Part shown: positions 36,113 through 46,294 of the stretch, in pieces
Position numbering within the stretch: the first letter of the stretch is position 1
Layout: each line of letters starts with the position of its first letter
Assembly (NCBI RefSeq): GCF_030704535.1
Contig: NC_081822.1
Coordinates: 12,207,001-12,271,000, forward strand
Source of the DNA: Vitis vinifera
Lineage: Eukaryota > Streptophyta > Magnoliopsida > Vitales > Vitaceae
Reading direction: 5' to 3'
DNA: 64,000 bases
Translations under genes and position numbers: made by a program
Notes under the pieces: model-generated
What the model was told of the DNA's origin: nothing
Databases searched by the model: none
What the model saw: only the letters and a program-made list of their open reading frames with translations

Positions 36113-36839
36113 GAGCCCGTTTGGTAGTGATTTTAGTGGAAGTGTTTTTATTTGAAGTGTTTTCTGCTATAGTGTTTTTGTGAAAAACACTTTTATGATA
36201 ATCAGATAAAATGATTCTAAAATGTTTTTGATAATATATTGTATAAATATAAAAACACTTTTAATATTAATAAATTACCAAAAAGGATATACAATTTTAA
36301 TTAAAAAAAAATGGTATGATAAACAAAAAAAACTTTTTATTAATGAAAAAACATCTAAATCACTAAAAAAATAACATTGAATAAAAGATAATTTTAAAAT
36401 TAAAACAATATATGATTACCTATTAATTTCTAAAAAAAAAAAAGACTTTTCTAATTAAAAATAATAATTTTTTATCACTATACTAAAATTTTAAAAAATA
36501 TTTACAAAAAACATCTAAATCAATAAAAAAAAAAGATTGAATAAAAGATAATTTTAAAAGTAAAACAATATATGACCACCTATTAATTTTTAAAAAAGAA
36601 AAAAGATTTTTCTAATTGATTTATCATTGGGGGGCATTTTTGGAATATTTCAAAAAAATTGAAGTGTTTTTTTTTAAAAAACACCTGTCAAGTGATTCTC
36701 TAAAAATCACTTCAAGTGTTTTTCCAGATTTTCAAAAGTGTTTTTTAAAATTTGCCAAACACTTTATTTTCATCCCAAAAACACTTAAAAGTGTTTTTAA
36801 GGGTAGAAACACTTTTAAAAATCACTGCCAAACGAGCTC
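36113..36839. mobile_element. Tourist-like (PIF/Harbinger) MITE, 727 bp, with TAA target duplication
   Basis: The left end GAGCCCGTTTGGTAGTGATTTT and the reverse complement of the right end, GAGCTCGTTTGGCAGTGATT, match at about nine of ten positions and run into shared AAAACACTT / AAGTGTTTT words. Perfect TAA direct repeats stand outside both ends (36110-36112 and 36840-36842). No transposase is encoded. The GAGC..GTTTGG ends and TAA site are the hallmarks of Tourist-type MITEs. Confidence 0.85.
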
Positions 36840-36842
36840 TAA

Positions 36843-37155
36843 GTCTATCAAAAGAGCAACATCTTTTAAGTAATATTTTCTATTTGGAAGATGGGATAAA
36901 AAAATTATAAATTTTTTGTTCTAAAAATATATCAAATTCTTGATATTTTCTTATTCTTTAATTTCATAAATTGAAATTTTTTCTTTTAAAATAAAAATAA
37001 CAGTTTAAATTACAAACTATTTCTATCTTAATTTTATTTATTTCATAAACACTTATTTTGCAATCATTAATATTTTTTTTTTGTGATGAATAACTTTTTT
37101 TTTTTAATTTTAACTAAAAATAAAAATGGAAAAGAGAATGATCGAGATTTTATTT

Positions 37156-37233
<78 letters not shown>

Positions 37234-37862
37234 TCCATCCAAATAAGTGTAATTATTTTATGACATTTAATTTCTTTATTTTCCACTCTTCAAATGAGAA
37301 AAATTCTAATTTGAAGAAAAAAAATTAAATTTTTAAATGAATTCCATAATCATTCACAATACTAAAAAAAAAAAAAAAAATTAAAAAATTATTATCTAGA
37401 CAACTTCTTATCTATAATTTTATATAAATAAAATTTGGATAAAAATTTCATAATCTTATTATACTCTCAGCTAGAGACAAAATAAGAAAATTATATATAT
37501 TCTTTATTTAATAACTAAAGACAAATAAGAAAATTATACATATCCTTATTTAAAAAAAATATCCCCGAAGAGTGTACTAATATATTTTTCTTTTAAATAT
37601 AAATTTGTTGATATATAATTATTATTTAATTTCATATATTAACATTTGAGTTTATAAATTTTATTATGTGATGTGTATATTTCAAAAAAAAAAAAAATAT
37701 TATCTCTAAATCTTATATATTTGATAATGCATGGGTAAGTACGAGAAAATCATCAAAGGTAAGAAAAGGGTGTCATCATTCCATCTTTTCTCTCTATTAG
37801 CACTACAAATTATATAGAAGCAAAGAAATCGTAATTTGACTTTTTCGCTCTCCTTCTCCCTA

Positions 37863-37893
<31 letters not shown>

Positions 37894-38773
37894 TCAAAAT
37901 AAAAAAAATGATGAATTAATAATTAAAAAATTATTATTAATTCTTATAAATTAATTTAATTTTATCTAATATTTTCTCCAAAATTTACAAATATGTAATT
38001 TTGATCAATAAATAATATTTCAACTATGAAGACTATTCAAGTTTTTTGGACAAAATAGAAATATAAAGTTGGAAGGATGACTTAGAAACCTTAAAAGCTC
38101 TTCAAACATCACTTTGATAAGCCAAAATTCTAACATTCTAAATTTTTGAAGTCCAAATTCGAAAAATTTTCAAAATGAAGTTAACTTTCAAAGATTCTCC
38201 AAGAACAAAATTAAAGATTTAAAGTCTATTAAAAATACATTCCACCCCTTTGGAGTCAAGTTTTACATGAGTTCATAGGAGATTAAATATTTAAACTCTT
38301 ATATTAATGTTATTTCCTTTTCATACAAAGAATATGATAAATATAGGCTAAAGTTGTTCTTCAAATCAATAAAAATTTAATTTGACTACCAAAATTTCCT
38401 AGAGAGAAATTTATGGTACGACATGTCTCCCTTCCTCTTGATTAGACTAAAATATTTTGACCTGAGCTGATTTTGCTTATTCCACAATACATTTCAGCAA
38501 ACAATATCCAATCAGAACTTTTTCACGGATGTGGAAGCAGCAAAAAGTGGTTCTGGCAATAACAATCCAAAAGGCCCGAAAGAAGATGAGCGTAGCCACA
38601 CCAGCGCATCTTAGAGAGAGCAGCGCTTTATGGGCTATCAAATACGCCGAGAGTCGACCGTTGGGAGCCCCTTTTGAGTACAACGGTCGTATTCTCATTC
38701 AAATCTAAACGATTGAAACAGCTTGTTTCTTCTTCTCCTTCGTTTTCGTCTTCTTCATCTTCTGCAATCTTCA
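36843..38773. other. AT-rich spacer upstream of the coiled-coil gene
   Basis: No gene is seen. It contains a (TA)n microsatellite of about 70 bp at 37160-37229, another near 37862-37889, and short A runs. The last 200 bases, richer in CT (CTTCTTCTCCTTCG), are the likely promoter and 5' UTR of the gene that starts at 38774. Confidence 0.5.
37160..37229. repeat. (TA)n microsatellite, about 35 units
   Basis: An uninterrupted TA dinucleotide run. Such tracts are highly variable in length between individuals. Confidence 0.95.
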
Positions 38774-41264
38774 ATGGCTATAGATAAAGATTCTCACGTC
38801 TCCTCAGATCGGCAAAAATGGCAGAAAATCTTCAACGCTCTGGTACACATGTTACAGACCCAACAAACACAGGTCGAATCCCTCGCTAAAGAGAGGAAAC
38901 TTCTCGAAGATCGCATCAAATTTCAATACGACCGATGGATATCTGATGTCCATTCATTACAAGATCAGATCGCTCAGGTACTCTCCTGATTTGCTCACTA
39001 TTTCAAACATTAGGTTTCCTTTGAAGGCAATTTAGGGCTTTTAGGGTTCCCGAGAAATATTTCTGTTTTCATTTTTTTTTTTTCAATTTTACAGATGGAG
39101 ATGAAATTTACAGTGCAAGAAAAAGAGCGCTTGGTTGAGGCGGCGAAGTCGGACTTGTTGATGGGTTTGAAAAAGAGAGAAGTTTCGCTTTGTAAGCTTA
39201 AGTTGGGTAAGTTCATTTTCCTGTGGATTAGGGTTTCTTCATCCCTTTAATATGGTTCATCTAGGAGGATTTCGCCCTTTTTTTTTGTTTCCCCAAACCC
39301 CACCCCACACCACCCCCACCCCCACCCCCTTTTTTTTTCTGAGAAATTGTAAGAAAAGAACAGAAAACTTAGGATCGGATGGTCTCTCTGAGATTGTGAC
39401 CTTCATTTTCTTTTCCTTAGGTTTCTCTGAAATCAAACATCGCATTCAGTTCTTTTTAGACCTATTTTGTATCGATAAAAATAAAAAAATAATTTCCGTA
39501 AAAAAGAGAAAGATACCCAGCTTGCCGCTCTGGTATTGTGTTTGAATTCTTTATCTGCCTGATAAAGATGGAACTCCCTCTACATTAGAGATGGTTTCTG
39601 TGGCAGGGCAAGGTCCACCAAAAATTTTTCAGTGACCTGCCCTATCCACTTTACCTCAATTCCTTTTGGCAGGGCCTTGAATGCATTCCATTGGTTTTTG
39701 AAGTTCATATGCAGTAATGTCTGCCTAATCACAATCTGTGAATTTTAAAAACACCTAGTGAGACATGCATCCAAGATCCCACTGAAGGAATTTGGGAGAA
39801 TTTAAGTCATACAGGGTGTTCATGGGACACTGGCATACCTCAGGCCGCCACCATGCCACACTGCAGCACATGCCACTGCAAATCCGAGGCCCCATTGGAG
39901 GAATTTGGGGGAATTTAACTCACATACAAAATAAAGGGAGGTTTTGGTATGGCAGAACTCATGCTGCCTCCATTCTTATTGAATTTAGGTTTAAGTTTTA
40001 TTAAGAAATTGAGGGGTGTCATCTTCCTAATAGTTTTCTTGTCATCTACAATAGTTATCAATGCCTCTCGAACATACTACTTTTGATTGGTTTACGGTAT
40101 TATAATAAGTAATCGTACAGTTTTAGAAATTTAGGGTGGTTTTCATCTGATGAGGGTTGGTTATTGCCTGCTATGTTTTGAGGCGAGATAACCCTTTTTT
40201 GCACAATCTAATTATCCTCCATACCCTTTTGTCTTGTTGAACTGCAGAAAGTACAGACGATGAATTGGTAGATTTCAAAGTGTTAATTGACTTCCTCTCT
40301 CATGAATGCTTGGATCCAAATGTAAGTTCAATTGCATCATGTGGAGACCTTGTCATGGTATTTCCATTTCAAATTGAATGCTAAGAGATTTTCAGGATGA
40401 TTATCAGGGAATTTCCAAGGTAGGTGACAAAGAAAAGGGAAGCAGGGGAGACAACAATTTAAAGTCTGTTAAAACCACCAAAGAAGAAGAGCAGTGTGCT
40501 AAGAGATTGGAAGGTGAAGTAAGAAAGTTAAAGTGGGAATATGAGAATCTTGCTTCAAGAAACAGTGCTGAGGTATCTGCACTTTTGGCAGAGCAGAACT
40601 TTGTATGGAATCAGTATAAAATAATGGAGAGCAACTATTCTAACAAACTAAACAGTAAGCATGTTGAAGTAGAACAAGCAAATGAGAAGATAGACAACCT
40701 TCTTGTTGGTATGGAGCAATTGGAGTCATTAAACAATGAAAAGGATGATAAGATTGTAAAATTAAAAACTGACCTGGCTAAGATGGAGACTGAAACAAAG
40801 AAAAAGAATGAAGAGATCTCCAGACTTTCTAAGGAAGTGGAATTGTTAAGAAAGTCTAGAAGTGCTTCAGTTACCCCTATCTTAAATCGTTGCACAGAGA
40901 AACAGAAAACTTCTGGTCAAGGTAAAAACAAAAGCTGGATTGGAAGGAATATCTCTATCAAGAAAGAAACACCTGCTTCAGAGAAGAACACTGAAAAGAA
41001 GAAGGAATCATCTGTTTCAGAAAAAAACACTGAAAAGGTAACTCTGACTCAGATACTGGCTCTTAGGATTTTTGGATTAGTAATTTGCAATAGTAAGTAG
41101 GTACTAATCAAACTCTTTTTTCATTTTTTTTGTTTATGTATTAGAAAAGCAGAGGTTCAAAGAGGAAGGAAATTAATGTGACTCCCACTTCAGAGACTCC
41201 CAGGTTGTTCACATCCACATTCAAAATTCCAAAGTTGAAGAACTCCTCACCTCAGATCATGTAA
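38774..41264 (+). CDS. Coiled-coil protein of unknown function, 383 aa
   Basis: Five exons: 38774-38977, 39095-39206, 40248-40321, 40396-41037 and 41145-41264, all GT-AG, 1152 nt in frame. It starts MAIDKDSHVSSDRQKWQKIF. Residues about 30-105 are a helical, charged stretch (LAKERKLLEDRIKFQYDRW, FTVQEKERLVEAAKSDLL). Exon 4 gives a long heptad-like coiled coil at about 155-290 (KLKWEYENLASRNS, EQANEKIDNLLVGMEQLESL, KMETETKKKNEEISRLSKE). The tail is Lys/Ser/Thr-rich with a near-duplicated ASEKNTEKK / VSEKNTEK word and ends LKNSSPQIM. I do not recognise a named family. A cytoskeletal, kinetochore or nuclear scaffold role would be guesswork. The next gene on the right, F3H, is unrelated. Confidence 0.85.
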
Positions 41265-42309
41265 TTTGACCTTCACCACATTTTCTGTGGGTGTATTATC
41301 AGGGCATCTAGTATGTATATGTTTGTGGAGCTTCGCTAATTGCTCCGAGTGTATTTCATGTGACCTGCTCTATAAATTAAGCAATTATTTCAGCCAGGTA
41401 GCAAATTTTTTTGTACAATGTGTCCAGTTCAAAAACTGTTGATCTGGTCTAGCAGCATTCAAAACTGTTAATGAAGGGTATGCATCATACTCTGAAATTT
41501 TTTGTTGGTCAAGTTTGACCCTTTTTTTGGTGGATAGCCTAATTTTTGCTAGTGAAATTTGGTAGATGACATCATGACCAATTTTTCAATAAAAGTTTTA
41601 GGTGTGTTCATGTGGTAGTTCTTCTCATACCCAATCTGGTAATGGTAGCAGCTGGGCAAGGCTCCTACTACTTCTTCCTCTTTGCTTCTACCATTCAAGC
41701 TAGGGCTTACAAAGCACAACAATGCTTAAGAAACTGTAACCCAAATTGTAACACAGTGCTTAGACACAGGCCCAACTGCTAGCTGTCTCCCTTAAGGGGG
41801 CTAAGGCTTTAAATTGGGTTAGCCTTGAATCCGATGGGTTGCCCCAAATCTCATAAGCATCAAATTTTTCTCGGAAATTGTCTAACGTCTTGATTATATC
41901 CTCACTCCCTATAAAATCACGTTCAGTCGAATTGTCTAGCTTGAAAAAGAAAGGAATGAAATATTTAGTCCTATCCTATTATTTTTCATAGTTTCAAGAT
42001 ATATATCACCATACTTCCTTATTAAAACTTATAACCACAAAATCAATATTTTTTTTTATTTAAAGAAAAAACCACGATTTATTCCACGAATCTAAAATAT
42101 GAGGTGAGACTATTGAAATTATCACATGGGAGGAAGATTTGGTGGGTGAAGGATAAATGTTGCCGTGTGGTTATGGGAAAAACAACAGGTGTACAGGCAG
42201 CCTTTGTTTGGGACAATTTCACCAGCTACCCCCTTGATCAACTTCGATCTTTCGTTCAAAGTCGGGCTTGGTGGCCGTTCTTTCCGTATGGGGAGAGGAG
42301 TAGATAGTA
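41265..42309. other. Spacer between the coiled-coil gene and F3H
   Basis: The left few hundred bases are the 3' UTR of the coiled-coil gene. The rest is the upstream region of F3H. No further gene is supported. Confidence 0.45.
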
Positions 42310-42324
42310 GCCACGTGACGTGGC
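42310..42324 (+). promoter_or_regulatory. Double ACGT palindrome in the F3H promoter
   Basis: GCCACGTGACGTGGC is a near-perfect 15-base palindrome with two overlapping ACGT cores, one within a G-box (CACGTG). It lies about 365 bases before the F3H start codon. Such elements bind bZIP factors (HY5 type) and occur in light-responsive flavonoid gene promoters. Function here is inference. Confidence 0.6.
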
Positions 42325-42627
42325 TTCACCACATCTTCTCTCTTTCTCACTTTCCCCTGCAACCTTTCCCAAAATCAATGATTACAATCACCATCCGCTG
42401 GGAAGAAAATGACATCTTGACTTCATCACAACCATTCACTTGTTTAACGCCAAATAGATCAGTTGTTGGAGGGTCAGGATTATCCAATACTAGAAAGCAT
42501 GGCCATATATCAATAACTTAACACTCTGCATAGCGTAATACGGGATAAATATCGCCCTCATTAAGACCAAGGAGTATGGTAGATGGTTAGCCATGAGAGG
42601 TAGTTGAGTCACCACACCATCAGCCAC

Positions 42628-42636
42628 TTTATATTC
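42628..42636 (+). promoter_or_regulatory. TATA box of F3H
   Basis: TTTATATTC lies about 50-60 bases before the F3H ATG, which fits the short leader usual for this gene. The preceding GTTGAGTCACCACACC is MYB-site-like (ACC-rich). Confidence 0.5.
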
Positions 42637-42686
42637 TTGTGTCCAGTGCCTTGATTTTCCGCTGCAACCCAGAGGGAGTAAGTGCG

Positions 42687-44461
42687 ATGGCGCCTTCAAC
42701 ACTGACTGCATTGGTAGAGGAGAAGACTCTTCAGCAAAGCTTTGTCCGGGACGAAGATGAGCGTCCCAAGGTGGCGTACAACCAGTTCAGCAACGAGATT
42801 CCGGTAATTTCTCTGGCCGGAATCGACGAATCCGAAGGCCGGAGGTCGGAGATATGTAGGAAGATTGTGGAGGCGTGTGAGGACTGGGGAATTTTCCAGG
42901 TGGTGGATCATGGCGTCGACGCAAATCTCGTATCGGATATGACTCGCCTCGCTAGGGAATTCTTTGCTTTGCCTGCGGAAGAGAAGCTTCGGTTCGACAT
43001 GTCTGGTGGCAAGAAGGGAGGATTCATCGTCTCCAGTCATCTCCAGGTACTCTTTTGCTTCCGTTTGATTCAAAATCAAGAAAGCGATAGACAGAGATTG
43101 CAGGAATTTTGAGTTATTGGAAGGTTGATACATATTAATCTTCTTAATCAAAATCTCTTAACAGATTCTTTAGTATTATATATGGACTCTAATCAGAGTT
43201 GTAATTCATAAATTTGATATTAAAATTATGTGATGTAAACCAAAGAATGAATATTTTTTATTAATTTATAAACCATTAAATTTAAATTCATTTGATTGAT
43301 GGATGAAGGGGGTGTAGTGTTGTGTGTAGAGAGTCAAGACTTGAAAGAGTAGGTTTGAATTGAATCTAATAACTTTTACTATATGTCAAACAAGTAAATA
43401 AAGGAAAATCAATTATTAGTGTTTAGTGGTGGGGTCAGGGAATGCCACGGTCCTGTTTTGGACTGGTTGAGCTAAGCAGGAAATTAGGCAGAACGACTCA
43501 GGTTTAATGCCTCACATGCGATTTGTGAACCTCTTAAATGAAAGTTATGAATATTCAAACGCATTGAATAGGCGTGTCTCTATTAGAATTAGAAAGAAAG
43601 TAAGTGGTCATGGGAATCTGATCATGAGTAGCTGGAACTGCTTTCAGGGAGAAGCAGTGCAAGATTGGCGTGAGATAGTGACATACTTCTCATACCCACT
43701 CCGAACCCGAGATTACTCCCGGTGGCCAGACAAACCGGAGGGATGGAGGGCTGTGACTGAGGTCTACAGCGAGAAGCTGATGGGTCTTGCCTGCAAGTTG
43801 CTGGAGGTACTGTCGGAGGCCATGGACCTTGACAAGGAGGCTCTCACTAAGGCTTGCGTGGATATGGACCAGAAAGTGGTGGTCAATTACTATCCCAAAT
43901 GCCCACAACCTGATCTCACGCTCGGACTCAAACGGCATACGGATCCAGGTACCATAACCTTGCTGCTCCAAGATCAGGTTGGAGGACTCCAGGCGACGAG
44001 GGATGGTGGCAAGACTTGGATCACTGTCCAGCCCGTGGAAGGAGCATTTGTTGTCAATTTGGGCGACCATGGTCATGTGAGTAGTGATTCTCTGCTTATT
44101 CCTCTTTTGGATTCCCCATCGAAGGGGCAGAATAATATAATTAATTAACTCTGCATTCGATTGACGTGGGCAGTATCTGAGCAATGGGAGGTTCAAAAAT
44201 GCGGACCACCAAGCTGTGGTGAACTCCGACTGCAGTCGGTTGTCGATTGCCACGTTCCAGAACCCAGCCCCAGAGGCAGTTGTGTACCCACTCAAGATCA
44301 GAGAGGGAGAGAAGTCGGTGATGGAGGAGCCCATAACATTTGCAGAGATGTACAGGAGGAAGATGAGCAAGGATCTTGAACTTGCCAGGCTGAAGAAATT
44401 GGCAAAACAGCAGGATCAGCAGGAGAGGAAACCGAAAGGCATTGAAGAGATTCTTGCTTGA
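42687..44461 (+). CDS. F3H: Flavanone 3-hydroxylase (naringenin 2-oxoglutarate 3-dioxygenase), 358 aa
   Basis: Three exons, 42687-43046, 43648-44076 and 44174-44461, GT-AG, 1077 nt in frame. F3H converts (2S)-flavanones such as naringenin to dihydroflavonols, using Fe(II), 2-oxoglutarate and O2, in the cytosol on the route to flavonols, anthocyanins and proanthocyanidins. The protein starts [17 protein letters not shown] and has the DIOX_N part with [10 protein letters not shown] and [17 protein letters not shown], then [24 protein letters not shown] and [13 protein letters not shown]. The 2OG-Fe(II) core shows the iron ligands His217, Asp219 ([14 protein letters not shown]) and His275 (NADHQAVVN), and the 2-oxoglutarate RxS at Arg285/Ser287. 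It ends EEILA. Length and intron positions match known F3H genes. All catalytic residues are present. The ATG at 42687 is preferred over an upstream GTG-initiated extension because it gives the family N-terminus. Confidence 0.97.
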
Positions 44462-45090
44462 GTATTTGAATTTCATGCTACATAATGACGTGACACGTCG
44501 TACTATGTATCTACGTTGTTCTCCTAATACACCACTCCGAGAACTTCATTACGCTATTTAGGTATTGAGGGTTACATGTAATCCGTGCAATAATAATGGG
44601 ATCACATTTATCAAGAACTCATGCCAAATCTGTCCATTACAGAGGAAAGGTATCACAAGCACCCACTATATGACACCTTTATTCTTTCATCTTTAAAAAC
44701 AGGCCCTTTTATTCCCCTTTTTCCTTTTCATATATTCTCTACCCTCATTTGCATTTCAACTTTAGAAGAAGACATATACCATGATTAGGACCACCAACTA
44801 AACACCATTGCTTCCAAAGCTGGCTAGCGGTAACTTATCTTAAATCCCTTTTCTCTTCCTTGAGAAAATCTAATTGCTATTTAGTTTATATGTAATCTTT
44901 GCATCCACATTAAATTAACCTTAAACTGTTCTCATCTATCATAACAAATTGATTACACAGGTTATCACAAAATGACCTTTTCCCTTGAATTTATCACATA
45001 CATACATCAGTCATAGTCATGGCCAACAAAACAAGCTCAACCCTTTTTTTTCTACCAACAGAACAAACTGAAAAGCTATATAGACATGAA
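44462..45090. other. Spacer between the convergent F3H and small membrane protein genes
   Basis: Holds the 3' ends of two genes that point at each other. No further gene or repeat of note is seen. Confidence 0.5.
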
Positions 45091-45492
45091 CTAGTATGAT
45101 GTCCAAAGTGGTCGAAACCACCTGGACTGTAAAGAGGACTGGTAAGAGACCAAAATCAACAACACCACCACCAACGCAGCCACCCCCCAAGGCGAACTCC
45201 CGGCTCGATGAATGGAGTTGTGCCCCAGTTTCGGCAGCCGAATCACGAACTTCCCATGGACAGAAATCGTCCGCGCTAATAAGAAGAGGATGACGGGCAA
45301 CAAGAAGAGAAATAGTCTGAGGCTGATCACCGTCCTATGCACCTGCACCTTGTAGTCCAAGTAAGACGAAAGAGATAAAAGAAGAAAGACAATGATAAAG
45401 ATGCCAAGCAAAGGCATAGGGGGTGGTGATACGGAGGCTAGGGCTTGGTCTTTCCACCCTGGACCTCTTCTTTCCCCGAACAACCAACCCAT
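45091..45492 (-). CDS. Small plant transmembrane protein, 133 aa, single exon
   Basis: A single uninterrupted frame begins MGWLFGERRGPGWKDQALAS and ends FRPLWTSY. Three hydrophobic segments are visible: about 29-46 (LLGIFIIVFLLLSLSSY), 56-75 (ISLRLFLFLLPVILFLLA) and 100-116 (WGVAALVVVLLILVSYQ), the last followed by the tail SSLQSRWFRPLW. I recognise the MGWLFGERRGPGWK start and the WGVA...YQSS...W.RPLW end as a conserved plant family of unknown function; I cannot name a symbol. A TATATAA-type box lies about 60 bases upstream on the minus strand. It shares an upstream region of about 800 bases with the rightward gene at 46295. Confidence 0.82.
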   Translation of the reverse strand: MGWLFGERRGPGWKDQALASVSPPPMPLLGIFIIVFLLLSLSSYLDYKVQVHRTVISLRLFLFLLPVILFLLARTISVHGKFVIRLPKLGHNSIHRAGSSPWGVAALVVVLLILVSYQSSLQSRWFRPLWTSY

Positions 45493-46294
45493 TTCTGTCT
45501 CTCAGTTTTTTCTGTGTCTCTCAACTCTGAGGATGGAACGGAACTTTGATTATATAGGAGAAGTGATTGAGGGTTCTAGGCTTCTAGCGCTAATTTGCTT
45601 TGGCATAAATGCTGAGGTATGGATTCTATCTCCAACCGACCTTGCTTTTGGATTGATACCAAAATCAAAATAATTCTGTTTTAAAATTTTTTAAATGTAT
45701 ATGCAGGCCAAGAATATATTCTAGCTTTTTCCATGCAAACTTTCTCGATCCTTAGCGTTAACTGTTCACACGCTGCATTTCGTGGTCTTTCAAATCTGGC
45801 TCTTCATTTTCTAGGCTCTTCCACACTGACAGCTGTCCTGAATCCTGACACTCATCGAGCTAACTATCCCTTTTTTCCTCCACAAAAGTCGGGTTAAATT
45901 TGTACGTGCCATACGGAGGAAATGACACGTGGCAATTAGGAAGACTAGGTACTGTTTCTTTGAATCAGGGTTTATGGGGAACTCGGGTTGGCTTTCACCA
46001 ATTAAAGCTTGACACGTATCATGGGAATAATATATCTAAGAATTAGCCACGTTAGTAAATCATGTAGTTAAGAGATGCGGTGTAAAGGCCACCTGGCATT
46101 GTTTATAAAGTCATACAGGGTTGGTTCTGGATTGCCGTATTCAATTTTGTGTTGGGCTTGCAAACCCAAGCCCTAATGGGCCCAAATATTTTGAAAGGTG
46201 AACCCAACCCGAGAAAGGTGGTCACGAGGGTTTAACAAATCAAAACTCTCTGCCTCTGGTTTTCCGCCACTTTCCCTCGGATTTTCTCGGAACG
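45493..46294. promoter_or_regulatory. Shared upstream region of two divergent genes
   Basis: About 800 bases separate the start codons of the leftward membrane protein gene and the rightward Lys-rich protein gene. A TATA-like TATATAA (minus strand) lies near 45550. Several CACGTG/ACGT-like words (for example GACACGTGGC near 45929) occur in the middle. Whether it works as one bidirectional promoter cannot be told from sequence. Confidence 0.4.

Noticed and set aside
37083-37328. 81-codon plus-strand frame
   Set aside because: It mostly reads through a (TA)n repeat as Tyr-Ile.
39252-39545. Open frame after exon 2 of the coiled-coil gene
   Set aside because: Low-complexity Pro/Phe sequence inside an intron with good borders.
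42639-42686. Longer N-terminus for F3H
   Set aside because: The upstream extension begins at GTG, not ATG. The ATG at 42687 gives the family N-terminus.
43507-43647. F3H exon 2 extended leftward as an open frame
   Set aside because: It is intron 1; a good acceptor (CTTTCAG) at 43647 yields the conserved [10 protein letters not shown] start.
44141-44476. Minus-strand open frames across F3H exons 2-3
   Set aside because: Shadow frames opposite a confident coding exon.
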